From assembly GCA_963969345.1 (NCBI GenBank), contig OZ017767.1, positions 11,662,471 through 11,726,470 of the forward strand: a stretch of DNA of 64,000 bases. Direction: 5' to 3'. The notes beneath the pieces are model-generated. The model worked only from the letters and a program-made list of their open reading frames with translations, was not told the origin of the DNA and made no database searches. Each line of letters begins with the position of its first letter. The stretch's first letter is position 1. The position numbers and the translations under genes were made by a program. Shown here one piece after another: positions 51,501 through 64,000 of the stretch. The stretch comes from Turbatrix aceti. Taxonomy: Eukaryota > Nematoda > Chromadorea > Rhabditida > Panagrolaimidae.

Positions 51501-54500
51501 AAGATTGAGGTTGAGGAAAACACACCTGTTCACTTCGAAGCACGTGTACAGCCTAGCAGTGACGTTAGAATGAGCGTTGAGTGGTTTCACAACGGATCAC
51601 CGCTTCCAGCGGCACACAGATTCCGGCCAATGTTTGATTTTGGATACGTTGCACTCGACATCTTATACGCCTATCCAGAGGACAGCGGAACATACACTTT
51701 AGTGGCAAAGAACGAGCTTGGTCAAGTAGAGAGCAGCCTTGAACTTGTGGTAACAAAACAGGGTACCCTATACCTTGACCCTCAACATCCCGAGGGTAAG
51801 TTTTGAAAAACATGAACTCAAACATGAAAACGGATTTGTTACTGTAGCATTATATATTTTTTTTATACGAAAATTCCATTTTTGAGTGCCATAAAAGTTT
51901 ATAATAATTTTTTAGGACTCGAGCGAATCCAGGAACTTGAGCAACCGAAAAACTTCGGACTTGCCGAGGTTAACGATCGTGAGTGCGATAACCCACCTCT
52001 ATTCCTGGGCGACCTACAAGACATCACACTCAACGAACTTGAAGATCTTCATTTCGAACTCAAAGTACAGCTCAATCGTTACCTATTATATTTCTTTCTT
52101 TTTTTTTCAGCTTACTCCTGTCCATGATCCAACCATGGTTGTAGAGTGGTACCTTAACGATCATCCCGTTACAACGGGATCCCGTGTTCGGTACACCTAT
52201 GATTTTGGCTTTCTATCGATTGACGTCAAAGGCGTTATTCCCGAAGATACCGGTACATATACCGTACGCGCGAGGAATGCCCTCGGAGAGGACGTCCGTC
52301 AGTGTTTGGTGACTGTGATTGGACGCGACGCTATCCATACGGATACTCAGCATGAGGAAAGCGTTGCCAAAATCCAGTACTTAGAAGGCCTCAACAAGTA
52401 TGACAGGAATGAAATCGAAGATACGAAACCAGAGGTTTGATTTGTTTTTTAGATAAATTTTTATTGTTTGATTCATTTTTTGGATAAAAAAATTTGAATT
52501 GTTTTTAATTATTGTAATATTTATATATGTTTTGTTCATCTTTTTTTAAATGAATACCATAAAATAATAATTCCAGAACGCCCCGAGATTTGTACAGCCA
52601 CTACCAAGCTCAATTGGTGACATCGAAGAAGGCGATCCCCTACATTTAGAATGCAAAGTCGAACCCATCAGTGACAATTCTCTTTCAATTCAATGGCTCA
52701 GAGATGGTCACCCCCTCCCACACGGTTTGTCTCTTTCCCCAAACCCAACTTGCAAAAAAATAAACCAACTTTTTTTTCAGCTCACCGCTTCCGAACGTTC
52801 CACGATTTCGGTTTTGTCTCCCTTGACATCCTTCACATTCGCTCCGAAGACAGTGGAACGTATACCTGTATTGCCAAAAACGCTCTCGGTGAAGCGACGA
52901 CGTCAACGCAGTTTTCGTGTGAAGGTGAGTTGGGCGTTAGCCGGGGGCGGGTGGCATTTTTGCAGGAAAGGGCATCCATCGATCGACTTGAATTCTGTGA
53001 CTCTGAAAAAAAAGTGTAACGCTAATCGAGTTGTTGGCACGTTTTTTCTCTCGCAGGGAATGTTCGAAAATTGGCAAAAAGTGACAGACACAAATTTTTG
53101 CATCAAAAAACGATATCAATTGCTTTTGAACATTCCCGGCCAGAAATACGCAAGCTTGAAGAAATGTATCGATCTATAGTACCTACCCGGAGGTAAAGCT
53201 TGCGCACTTTGATTCCTCTCCTAACTACCTATCACTCATGTCAGCTATCCCACGTGTTGCCACACTTCCTATACTATTTTGCACGGATTTCGTGATTTTT
53301 TTGTTGAACTCCTGAAAATTTTTTGCCTTTTTTGTTTGCTTTGGTCAGAAAAACAGCTGTAATTTCAGAAAAGTACTCTTTTTTGGACTACGCAAACTCC
53401 AGTAATCAATAGCATGTAAGAAGAAGGGTAAAAATTAAAAAAATATGGTAGAATATACATTGAACCCATATATTCTACCACATTATATCGTAAAAAAAAC
53501 AGACAGGTCAGTTTACAGACAAGTTAGCTTATAAACAAGTCAGTTTTCCAAATGATAGTGTATCTAAGCTTGAAATTTATAAAACGTTTTTCAAAAATGT
53601 TCAAAATTTCCAGACAAGTACACAAAGTATTACCTTTAAAGTATTATTTTTACAGTATGAATCGGCATGATGCCTCGCGTTCGCGACAGTATGAGTTCGG
53701 ACTCCTTTTTTTTACGTTTTTTTGGCTAATTGCAGGCGGAGCAAATATACATGATGCAACGCAAGCGGAGACTGCTAAGCTTTCCTGCTTTAGTGTCGTT
53801 TCAGCTTTAGTGTCGTTTTCAGCTGTTGAGTTGACCTACTAACTGCACAACAAGGTGCGCAAATCCCTGGATGTGTGCTCAAAGTGGCGAAATCTCCCGG
53901 GAGATTGTAACCTGGGAAAAATCGCCGGAGATTCTCCCACACATCTCCCGGGAGACCCATGTTTGCCAAAAAGCATTCAAAAATGTTTCCCACCGTAAAA
54001 AATTACTTGACAACATAAAAATCAAAACAAACAAACCTGGAGATTTGGGAGATTCTCTTTGACCAGAATGTTACACAAACTACTACAGTACAGACAAAAT
54101 AATTTCAAACATCCATTTCCAGCTTGTATACGCTGCTATTTGAAAAACTGATTTGTCTGTATACATGGACAAGTCAGTGGTAACCTGTCTATAAAATATC
54201 TGGGAACAAACTGTCTGGGGATAAAGTAAACTGTCCGAATGCCAAAGTAATTTCAATTTCAATTTCAATTTATATCTCTTACTCGTACACACGGGATAAC
54301 AAAGTATCACTGGGATATCGTACGAAGAGGGGCACATCAAAGGAAAATCACTCGTCTATAGTCAAAGTCTTTTGCCGGGGCCTTGTAATACTCGTTGGCG
54401 AGGGCGACGGTCCAGCGCATACGAGGTCGTCCAGGCGGTCGCTTGGCTTTGTCGTAGTCGTCGGTAGGGCGCCAGTCTGACAGTCGAACTGCCCAGTTGT

Positions 54501-57500
54501 CGTCGTCGGTCGTCGCGAGCGATTTGGCGAACTTCAGCTTCCGGAGTCGAGCGCTTGCCAAAGTAATGGTGGTAGAAAACGTTCTCACTCTTTTTTTGTA
54601 TTATTCGCGTCTTTTTTTATTTTTGACGTTTTGTGTATGTTACATTTTTTGTTTTGTTTTCCTGCTTATAGCATTTTGATATGCCGCCCTCATTTCTTAT
54701 TATCAGTACAATTATTTTTCATTAAATTACTGAATTTTATAGAACATAATCTTTGTTGTTATTTTTTAATCCCTCCTTTTCCTGCAACCCCTCCTGAGGG
54801 AAAGACATCCGAATAGCGCACTTCTTTCCCTCTGCGAGAGCAAGCACCAACAATGCGTTTTCTGGTCTCTGTTTGTTTCTCGGATTTTGGTTTCTTCTTG
54901 TGCTTACGTACTGCACTTTCTGTTCTCGGATTCTCTGTTTCTTCGACCAAACAGGCTTGACGATGCTGATGGCGATGATGATGATGCACATTTACCTGTA
55001 TGCACCTGGGATTATGGGGTCCTGGCAAGTTATTGACAAGTTTTACGCTGGATGATTGAAAAATTTATATTGTTCTTTTTAATTTTAAATTTGTGTTATA
55101 TTTTCATTGAAAAAACCTTACACGCGTTTTTTAACAAATAGAAAAAAATTTGATGAACTAGACCGATGGAGTTAGGAAACTAGGTTTGTTGACGGATGGA
55201 TGACTGGCATACGCATACTCATACGCGACTATTTGTAAAGGTGACGGAAGGTAAAAAAATAATCATCAGCAACTTGTAAACTTTTTTTGCAAAAAAATCG
55301 ACAGAACAACGACAACTACTTGGACACTCTTGGAAGTGATTCGAATTTAGCTCTAGCTTGCACGAAGCAGCCTTGTCTTTTCTTGTCGCCCCTCCACCCA
55401 CCTTTAATGTATCGACTTGTCATCATCAGAGCGTTCAAATAATAGAAAAAAAAGAAAGAGAGTTTATTTTGTCACTAACGAGGCTGAACTGTCAACAGTC
55501 CTCTTCCACCTCTCCTTCCACCCACCTGCGTGGTTGGACTTTTTCGCTTTTTTACTACCTCGTCTCTGTCATGCCAGCAGCCCGCTTCTCCGGTGTCTCT
55601 CCTCGCAGCGCTGTCCTCGTCAATGGCACTGCTTCTGATGGAAAATTTCGAGTCGATCCATGGTACTCTACGCCTGCACCTAGTCTTAGAATCTTTGATG
55701 CACTAAAAAAACCTATTCACCAAAGACCACGCGATTTAGCCAAAAGCGGAATCATCGGTCAGACAAGTCATCCGCAGAGCGTTGCTCGCATCCAGGAACT
55801 CGAAGCACCGAGGGCGTTGCCAGAGCAGGCACCCGATGCCGAAAAGCAGCAGCCCTTCTTCATCAAGCCACTTGGTGGGTCCATTACAGCTGCCGAGGGA
55901 GAAAGTGTCTTCCTCGAAGCCCAGCTTGGACCCGTGGATGACAATACGCTTACCGTAAGTTTTTTAAAAATTTTTTCACTTTTTATCTTAAAAAAATATT
56001 TTTTTATTTTTCAATTTGTTATATTTTTTATTTTTCCATCTTACTCCAAATTTTTAGTACGAATGGCTCCTAAACGGCCAACCACTCATTCAAGCTCACC
56101 GCTTCGTCACCACCTACGAATTCGGTTTTGCTGCTCTCAACGTGCTCTACATTTATCCCGAAGACAGCGGCACGTACACCCTTGTCCTCCGAAACGCTGT
56201 CGGCGAAGTGTCGTCGTCCGTGGATATTCAGGTTTCCGGCAAGGAATCTCTCCTCTCGGATACCTTCCATCCATCGTCTGTGCAGCGTATCTCTCAACTG
56301 GAAGCTCCAGCTCCGGCCCACCAAGAAGCACCAGAGGAAGCCAAGCCTGCGCCGAACATCATTGCACCCCTACCTGGCAGCATTGATGGGGTTTCCGAGA
56401 CTGGAAGTCTTCACCTCGAGGCCCAGTTTACGCCGGTTGATGACAACCAACTGCAAGTTTACTGGCTGTTCAACGGAGCACCTCTGAAGCACAGCAATCG
56501 TTACCGACTGCTGAATGATTTTGGATACGTTTCGTTTGACATCGGCTTTGTCATTCCCTCTGACGCTGGCGAATACACCCTAGTCATCGAGAACGCAGCT
56601 GGAAAAGCGACTTCATCGACCAGCTTCAGTGTTGACGGCCACGCTGGCATCCAGGATGACACCAGTCATCCGGAGAGTCTTCGTCGGATCCAGGAAATCG
56701 AAGCTGTCCGCCCAGCTGAACCCACCCAGCCGGATTTCGTACCTGAGGTGCCGCAATTCACGCAGCAACTGGTTGGACCGGCTGTTGAGATCAGAGAGGG
56801 CGAGGCAGTGCACTTTGATTGCGCCGTTCAGCCCATTGACGATGCCAACCTCATCATTGAGTGGTTTCACAACGGGCAACCCCTGAAGCACTCATCCAGG
56901 ATCAAGACTATTCATGACTTTGGCTATGTTGCACTTGAGCTTCTGCATACTCTTGCCGAGGATTCTGGCGTTTACGTCTGTCGTGCTAAAAATGCCGCTG
57001 GTGAAGCTGAAACGTCGGCCGAGATTTCAGTCATCGCAAAGAAGAACCTTTACCTGGACACCCAGCATGAAGAATCGTGGAACAAAATCCAAGAATTCGA
57101 AAACCGGGAATTGATCAAGGAACCCTCTCCTGAACTTCAATTTGAACCTCCGAGGTTTTTAGTACCACTTGAGAGCCACGATGACCTGATTGAGGGCGCG
57201 GCAGTCAGATTGACGACTAACCTGATCCCAGTCAACGACCCTACCCTGAAACTTACCTGGACCAAGGATGGAGCCCCACTGCCGGAAGCCAATCGTTTCC
57301 TTCCGGCACGCAACTTGGATTCCGTAACCCTCGACATCCATGGCGTTATCCCAGAAGACAGCGGCATCTACCAAGTCCGAGCTATCAGTGCCTTTGGCGA
57401 AGACGCAACCCAGGCGTCTTTGACTGTTCAACCCATTGGATCGCTTCTCTTGGATACCCAGCACCAAGAAAGCTGGAACAAGATCCAAGAAATCGAAGCG

Positions 57501-60500
57501 TTTGTCCCAGCTGAGCCTATTGTTCCCGACGTCGAGGCCGTGGCGCCCAGCTTTGTGGTACCGCTTCCCGGGGCGTTGGCTGAACTTCCCGAAGGAACGC
57601 CGATCCACCTGGAAGCTCAAATCTCGCCGACCAATGACAACAACCTTCGAGTTGAGTGGTTCCATGATGGCCAGCCCTTGGCAAACGGGCATCGCTTCCG
57701 TCTCACACACGACTTTGGCTATGTTGCTCTCGATGTTCTCTACACCTTTGGACAGGATTCTGGAACGTACACCTGTCTTGTGAGCAACGATCAAGGCCAG
57801 GCCGAGTCGTCGACTGTGATTTATGTTACCTCAAAGTCGACAGTCTACACGGATTCCCAGCATCCAACGTCCTGGCAGAAGATTCAGGAATTCGAAGCGC
57901 CGAAGCAAGCACCCGAAGAAGGCCCCGCCCCTGAGGCTACTGCACCACAGTTCCTGGAGCAGCTGGAATCTTTCGATCGCATCGAAGGCCAGGGTGTTCA
58001 CTTCCAGACTCGCTTGACACCTGTCTCGGATCCCCGGCTTGTAGTTCAGTGGTTCAAAGACGGACTACCTTTGCCGTCATCCAATCGATTTGTCTTGACG
58101 AATGACTTTGGACTCATTGCTCTGGACATTTTGCATACCATCGCCAACGACGCTGGACTATACACTGTCGCTGCTAGCAACGACATTGGCACTGCACAGA
58201 CCGAAGGAACTCTTACGGTTGCTCAGTATGACTCCATCCTTACCGATACCCAGAACCAAGCTTCGTGGCAGAGAATCCAGGAAATTGAAGCTCCAAAGCA
58301 AAGGCCAGACGACGTCGGAGATGCCGAACAAGCTCCTCCACGTTTTGTAACCCAGCTCAGCAGCGTCACGGATCTTGTCGAAGGTCAACCTGCCCACTTT
58401 GAAGCCCAGGTGGAGCCAGTGACGGATTCCAATCTGAAAATCCAATGGTACCATAACGGTCGTCCCCTCGGGCATTCTAGCCGATATGTCATCAGAAACG
58501 ATTTTGGCTTGGTTTCCCTTGATCTGCTCTATGTTCTGTCTCAGGACATCGGAGACTACAGATGCGTGGCCACCAATGCCTACGGCGAAGATGCAACCGA
58601 AGCTCATCTGGATTGCCAGAAGCGACCTGATATCATCTCGGACACCCAGCATGAGGAATCTTGGCGTCGCATCCAGGAGATCGAGGCACCCAAAGGCCCG
58701 GCACCCGAACCCACGGCGACTGCCTATGCCAAGCCCCAGTTCACGCAGGCTCTTCAGAGCTTTGCCGATGTTTCTGAGGGCGCGGTGGTCGTCTTTGAGG
58801 GACGAGTCATCCCAACTGGAGACCCCAACTTGCAAATTCAATGGTACCTCAACGACGCACCGCTTGGACAGTCCAATAGATCGACTATTACCCAGGATTT
58901 CGGAGCCGTTGCTCTGAGAATCAATGGCGTCACCACCCACGACGCTGGTGTTTACTCGTGCAAGGCAGTCAACGCTGAGGGAGCCGCGATCAGCACCGCT
59001 AGCCTTAGCGTTGTCGGCGACGAATCCCTCTTCACCCAGAGCGCTCATCCTACATCGCTTCAAAAAATTCAGGAACTCGAAGGCCGAGACAAGTACCAAC
59101 AACTACAGTACCCCGATGAAGAGTTTGATAAGCCAGTTTGGGTTCAAACTTTTGAAAACGTCGATGCAGATACTGAGGGACAGGTCATCGTGCTCTCCGG
59201 CCAAATTGAACCTTCCACGGATCCGACACTCAAGATTGAATGGCTTCTCAACGGACACCCCCTGCAAATGTCCAACCGCCACCGACAGGACATCAACTTT
59301 GGCCAGGTCAGTCTTGCTATCGCACACGTCCTTCCTCACGACACCGGCGTCTATTCGTGTCGCGCAGTCAACAGCCACGGTGAAGCAGTGACGTCTGCGA
59401 CTGTCAAGGTCGCCGGCTACGAATCCATTCAGCGTGACACCCAGCACCAGACGTCCTGGGACAAAATCCAGGAACTCGAGCGACCAAAACTTGTTGAGGA
59501 ACTCGAAGTTGTCGAAGAAAAAGAAAAACCAAGATTCCTGACCCAGCTTGAATCTGCCGAGGCTCCGGAAAGCGTAGCTGTTCACTTAGAAGCCACCTTC
59601 CAGCCTGCTAGAGACAACGACTTGAAGGTAGGTGCTGGGGAATTTTTTAAGGGGCTATAAAGCCGCGCTGCAATCAAAGCACTCATCTAACAAGTAAATA
59701 TCTCATCTTTGGCTAACCATTATACTAATTCCCTTTTTCTTACCCATAAAAAGCCCTATAAGCAAACACTTATACCGGATAAATGACAGACTGTCATATT
59801 TTTCACACACACGTTACAGGTACGATGGGAGCACAATGGAAGACCACTCGGTGCAAGTCAATTGATTCGCACGCGATACGAACTCGGCTGGGCGGCTCTC
59901 GATATTACCGCTGTCAATCCCGATCACGAGGGTATCTACACGCTTCACATCGAAAACAGCCTCGGTGACGCTGCGTCGTCTGCATCTATCAAAGTGGCTG
60001 GTGTTGGCGGAATTCTTGGCGATACCCAGCATGAGGAATCGTGGAAAAAGATTCAGGAACTCGAAGCTCCGAAAGAACAGACACCTGGTTAGTTTTTTTA
60101 CATGCAAATTGTTTTGCATAGTTTAGTTTTTTTTCAGAAGCTGAAGCTCCTGAATACGATGCCCCATCAATTTTGACCCAGATTGCCGACATCGAGTGCG
60201 AAGAAGGCGAACCAACTCGCTTTGAAGCAACCGTTGCTCCGACCAACGATCCCAACCTGAAGTTCCAGTGGATCCGCAACGGTCAGCCTCTCGCAAATGG
60301 CTCGAAGTACGGAATTAGCCAAGACTTTGGATACAGTACCCTCATCATTGGTTACACGTTCCCCGAAGACGCTGGTGTGTACCAACTCCGCGTCTGGAAC
60401 GACAAGGGTGAAGCCGTGACTTCTGCAACGCTGAAGTGCACTTCAAAGGCGGCTATCCTCGATGATACCCAGCATGAAGAATCGTGGAAGAGAATTCAGG

Positions 60501-63500
60501 AGATCGAAGCTCCAAAGCCGGTTGAAGAAGATGTTGAGCCTGAACCCAAGGCTGCTCCTGTCTTTACCGCAGGCATCACTTCACCTGCAGATCTCACCGA
60601 AGGCCAACCAGCTCACTTTGAAACCACCGTAACCCCGGTCGATGATCCTGAATTACAAATTCAATGGTACCTCAACGGAGCACCGGTTGCAGCCAGCAAC
60701 CGCGCAAAGGTTATCAACGATTTTGGCTGGATCATCCTAAACCTCACGTCTGTGACCGAACGCGACTCCGGAACATGGGAATGCGTTGCTACCAACGCTG
60801 CGGGAGAAGCCCGGGTATCCACAACCCTCAACGTCTCTGGCAAGGACTCCATCCTTGACTCCGCCCTTCACGAAGCCTCTTGGCAGAAGATCCAGGAAAT
60901 CGAGGCACCCAAGCTTCGCGCTGAAGCCCCTGAAGGACCTGAATTCGACGCGCCACAAATTTCGGCCGCTCTTGTTGGTCCTGAAGAAGTCGAAGAAGGC
61001 GACTCAGCCCACCTCCAGGCTCAGTTCACGCCAGTTGGCGATCCGAGCTTGAAAGTTGAGTGGTACCGAGATGGAAACCTCATCCACCACGCGAATCGCT
61101 ACAAGATGATCCATGACTTTGGATTCGCTATTCTGGATATCCTGTACCTTCTGGCGCAGGATGCCGGCGAGTATACCCTTCGAGTAGTCAACAACGCTGG
61201 AGAAGCTACTTCGTCTGTCAGCATCAACGTCAATACCAAGAGCGGTCTCATCACAGACGCCCAGAATGAATCGCACGCTCGAGCCGTTGAAGCACTTGAA
61301 GCCAGCTTGCATCGCCAACGGGAAGACCAAGAAATTGCACCGGAAGAGAAGATCCCCGTCTTCGTGGAACCTTTGTCGGCAGCTGTTCAGGCGGAGAGTG
61401 GTGAACGAGTCCACTTTTCCACGAGATACGAGCCCGTCAATGACAACAACCTCCGGATTCAGTGGTACATCAATGGGCGTGCCATTGCCGCAGGATCGCG
61501 TGTCAAGGCTCTCAGCGACTTTGGCTATGCTGTTTTGGAGATTTCTCCTGTTTATCCAGAGGATTCGGGTGAAATTACCTGCAAGGCAATTAACCAAGTC
61601 GGCGAGGCAGTCACCTCAACGAACTTGTCTGTCGAAGGCAAAACCGGTGTTGTCACGCAGTCCCAACTTCCTGATTCTATGTCTAACGCACAAAAACGCA
61701 TTGAAGAAATCGAGAATCGTCGACGTGAAGTTGTTGAGCAGCCGGAGCTTGTCCATGATGCTCCGAAGTTCACGACTCAACTGGAAACTCTTCCAGAACT
61801 CCGGGAAGGATCGACAATTCACCTCGAAGCCCAGGTCGAACCAGTTGCGGACCCGAGACTCAAAGTCGAATGGTACCACAATGGCAACCCAGTTGGCCAC
61901 TCATCTCGAATGAAGACAATTCACGACTTTGGCGTCGTCATCCTGGAAATCAACCCCGCTGAGCCGCAGGATTCTGGTACCTGGTCTGTCAAGGCTGAAA
62001 ATGAGCACGGTTCTGACGAAATTTCAACCGAAATTCTTGTCTCTGGTGACTCTGGTGTTTCATACGAATGGGTAGCCCCAGGCGAACGTCGTGAACGCAT
62101 CACTCAACTTGAAGACTGGATTAACCGTCCGAAAGACACTCTGGAAGAGCCTGATATGGAATTCGATGCTCCACAGTTCACGGAAACCCTGGCAGACCTT
62201 GGTGAATTTAGCGAAACCGATGCTGCTTCATTCTTGTGTGTTTTGGAACCCATTGGCGATCCAACAATGACGATTTCCTGGGAACACAATGGACATCCAA
62301 TTCCGTTCTCCAACAGGATTCAGTCTTCTGAAGATTTCGGCGTAATCACTCTGAACATCAAGCATCTCATTGGACTCGACAGCGGCGAATACGTCTGTAT
62401 TGCTCGTAACTCAAAGGGTGAAGCGCGGACTACAGGAAATATTGTTGTACAGTCTCTCGTTGATACCGAGGTCCCGACGATTGTTCAGGCCTTGAATGAG
62501 AGCGTGGATGCCACGGAAGGCGAACTTGTTCACCTCGAAGCTCGTGTTGCACCCATTCAAGATCCTCGACTTAATGTTCAGTGGTACCGTAACGGAGCGC
62601 TTCTGCAGGATGCAAACAGGTATAAGACCAACTTTGAATTTGGATTTGTGACTCTTGACATCCTGTATGCCTACGCCGAAGATACCGGTGACTACGAACT
62701 CGTCGCAACCAACGACAAGGGAGAAGCCCGTACAAAGGCCCACGTCGTGGTCCTCGGCAAACCGTCCCTGGAGTTTGCACCGCAGGCTCCTGGCAGCCAC
62801 GTCGAGCATTTGGAACACCACCTTCGGCAGTTCACTGATGCTGAAATTCTTCTGAAGCCTGAAGACGCCTATGATCCGGCGAATCCCAAAGCTCCTGAAT
62901 TCAAGACCAAGCTGCTGAACGTCGGCGTCGAAGAAGGAAACTTTGCCCGATTCGAAGTTCAAGTCGCTCCGGTCAACGATCCTTACCTGAAGATCGAATG
63001 GTACAAGGACGCGAAACCTGTCCTGATTGGTCATCGCTTCAAGCAGACCAATGAATCCGGATTCGTGGCTCTTGACCTGCTCTACGCGCTTCCTGATGAT
63101 ACCGGCGAGTACGCTTGCGTGGCCACCAACCAACACGGACAGGCTCTCGTCACGGCAAAGCTTGCGTGTTCCGGCAAGAAGCACGTCATCACGCATAGCC
63201 AGATTCCTCAGGGCATTTTGGTCAGTGACATCAAGAAGGGCGGCCAAGAATCGCTTTACTGGACCGAAAGCTACGACGTTGACCAGCCTCGTCAAAAGGA
63301 GCCCCCGCAGTTCACGATTCGCCCTAGAAATGTCCAGGTGACAGAGTATCAGCCTGCGAGGTTTGAATGCGCTGTCACAGGCACTCCTCGTCCCCGTGTG
63401 CTATGGTACATCAACGGAAACCAGGCAATTCACGGTCATCGATGCAAGCTGCACTACGACGGTGTCCATTACCTGACGATTAACTCAGCCAAAATCAGCG

Positions 63501-64000
63501 ATGGCGGAGAGATCACAGTCATTGCCAAGAATTCTGAAGGCGAAGTACTGGCTTCCTCACTGCTGGATGTGTTCCAGCGAGATGATTTCCGTCAACAGGT
63601 TCTCAAATCTGCAGACCACGTCACGCAGGAAGAAGTCAAGGAGCGGGAACAACGATGGCAGGAAGAGACTCTCGGAACCCTTGGTGAAGCCTTCAAAAAG
63701 GCTCCCAAGCCGGATGGCTCCAAGCTCCTCCAAGTTGAACGCAGCAAGACCAAGTTCGACACTCTCGAAACCGACGAACTGAAGACGAAGTTCAGTCGCA
63801 ACAAGGCCCCAGGATACTACGAGAGGCTCAATTCCATCGGTCGTGAACCCAAGCAATTCGAAGGTCTCAAGCTCGAAGACGTTTCTCTCCGCCCTGGTCA
63901 AATCCAAAAGTACGAACCAAGCAAGGAAGAACTCGAAAAGATCAACCTTCGATCGGCTCCATCCGGGGACAAGAAGTCATCCGGTACCCCACCACCAGAA
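45551..64000 (+). CDS. ketn-1: Kettin (short Sallimus/titin-like) giant Ig-repeat sarcomere protein, right end cut
   Basis: Thirteen exons: 45551-45613, 46176-46651, 46701-47370, 48802-50770, 50821-51795, 51916-52064, 52111-52434, 52577-52724, 52781-52924, 55740 (or 55578)-55954, 56058-59627, 59820-60087 and 60138 to the edge. All phases agree and about 4,280 residues result. I count 29 Ig domains: Ig1-3, a Gln-rich region (about residues 415-735), Ig4-6, then Ig7-28 separated by linkers of about 35 residues. The linkers carry the kettin signature (D-TQHEES-W-KIQELE). Ig29 and a charged non-Ig C-terminal segment follow. Kettin binds actin through Ig-linker units and anchors thin filaments near Z-discs or dense bodies in muscle. 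The size already matches full-length invertebrate kettins, so little should be missing. Exon 11 alone encodes about ten Ig units. Confidence 0.97.
47371..48801. other. Kettin intron 3
   Basis: A 1.43-kb intron between donor AAAG/GTAGGT and acceptor TTTCAG. It holds a 13-nt C run near 48284-48296 and a coding-like exon on the opposite strand at 48537-48701. Confidence 0.7.
48537..48701 (-). CDS. Orphan coding-like exon antisense within kettin intron 3
   Basis: ATG at 48701 opens 55 codons ending at a strong donor GAG/GTGAGT (48536). The peptide is well mixed and acidic (LQNELLDIFDEREDECSRIG, then a Pro/Lys stretch), unlike low-complexity noise. No following exon in phase 0 is recognisable downstream, and I do not recognise the family. 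It may be the first exon of a nested gene, or an internal exon whose acceptor is at AAAAAGGATGCAG. Confidence 0.45.
48850..49740 (+). repeat. Gln-rich coding repeat (mixed CAG/CAA) in kettin exon 4
   Basis: Runs of 3 to 9 Gln alternating with Pro, Tyr, His and Ser, encoded by interrupted CAG/CAA codons. It inserts about 320 residues between Ig3 and Ig4. The CAA interruptions argue for a maintained protein feature rather than simple triplet slippage. Confidence 0.85.
53501..54204. mobile_element. Probable non-autonomous inverted-repeat element in kettin intron 9
   Basis: The left end (AGACAGGTCAG..., through AAGTCAGTTTTCCAAAT) is imperfectly complementary over about 55 bp to the right end (ATTTGAAAAACTGA... 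through ACCTGTCT). The interior carries two copies of the palindrome ATCTCCCGGGAGA and no transposase. The ends are inferred from the repeat, not from a target-site duplication. Confidence 0.5.
54252..54556 (-). mobile_element. 5'-truncated LINE 3' end with 11-bp target-site duplication
   Basis: The exact duplication GCCAAAGTAAT at 54241-54251 and 54557-54567 brackets 305 bp. On the minus strand the insert encodes a LINE C-terminal peptide (WAVRLSDW, then GRPRMRWTVAL), stops near 54337 and ends in a (TTGAAA)3 tail at 54252-54270. Tail type and protein differ from the LINE at 7.3 kb, so two families are present. A microsatellite-type tail suggests an RTE-like element. Confidence 0.88.

Larger units (their letters stand above)
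52925..55577. other. Kettin intron 9, transposon-bearing
   Basis: A 2.65-kb intron, much longer than the others around it. It contains a hairpin TGGTAGAATATA/TATATTCTACCA at 53446-53480, an inverted-repeat element at about 53501-54204 and a LINE 3' fragment at 54252-54556. A T/C-rich tract before 55571 may serve as acceptor or alternative promoter. Confidence 0.75.

Noticed and set aside
55358..56386. A 342-codon frame running through kettin exon 10 and the next intron
   Set aside because: It reads through intron 10 in the wrong frame; the spliced Ig11 across 55954/56058 is clearly correct.
58158..59102. Long antisense open frame (314 codons) opposite kettin exon 11, and similar ones nearby
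   Set aside because: Mirror of the GC-balanced Ig coding repeats; it resembles no protein and lacks gene context.

Overview
The window is eukaryotic nuclear DNA: genes are split by GT-AG introns with T-rich acceptors (mostly TTTTCAG or TTTTTAG), the non-coding DNA is full of A/T homopolymers, and genes are widely spaced. Kettin is an ecdysozoan sarcomere protein. The insulin-like precursor has the extra cysteine pair and missing C-peptide known from nematode beta-type insulins, and the potassium channel resembles the nematode TWK family. Together these suggest a nematode with a fairly relaxed genome. The species cannot be named from the sequence, and another ecdysozoan such as a tardigrade is not excluded.

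Layout: (1) 1-4.8 kb is a compact head-to-head pair: a MOV10/SDE3/Armitage-like RNA helicase (minus, cut by the left edge) and a Tip60/KAT5-type MYST histone acetyltransferase (plus, complete). (2) 4.8-13.2 kb is gene-poor and holds a 5'-truncated LINE fragment. (3) 13.2-14.6 kb carries a two-exon insulin-like gene with eight cysteines. (4) 16.0-17.3 kb (minus) is a four-EF-hand calmodulin-like gene, with an orphan coding exon at 18.7-19.2 kb. (5) 23.3-35.0 kb (minus) is a two-pore-domain potassium channel with ten exons and apparently three alternative first exons spread over 9 kb. (6) 35.7-36.7 kb is a 0.95-kb foldback element. (7) 38.2-43.3 kb holds two single-exon genes with very similar starts (TATA box, MKLL signal peptide) but different repetitive secreted proteins, one Ala/Pro/Ser/Tyr-rich and one Gly/Trp-rich. 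They are separated by a 1.8-kb foldback element that carries two hAT-type MITEs, each with an exact 8-bp target-site duplication. (8) 45.55-64 kb (plus) is a kettin gene: 13 exons, 29 Ig domains and about 4,280 residues before the right edge.

The genes are functionally unrelated. Two act in RNA and chromatin control (helicase, acetyltransferase), two in signalling (insulin-like peptide, calmodulin-like protein), one in excitability (K2P channel), two encode secreted structural-type proteins and one is muscle-structural. The most informative features for follow-up are the K2P alternative first exons, the unusual insulin precursor, the repeat-protein pair with its transposon-rich spacer, and several small transposon insertions dated by exact target-site duplications.
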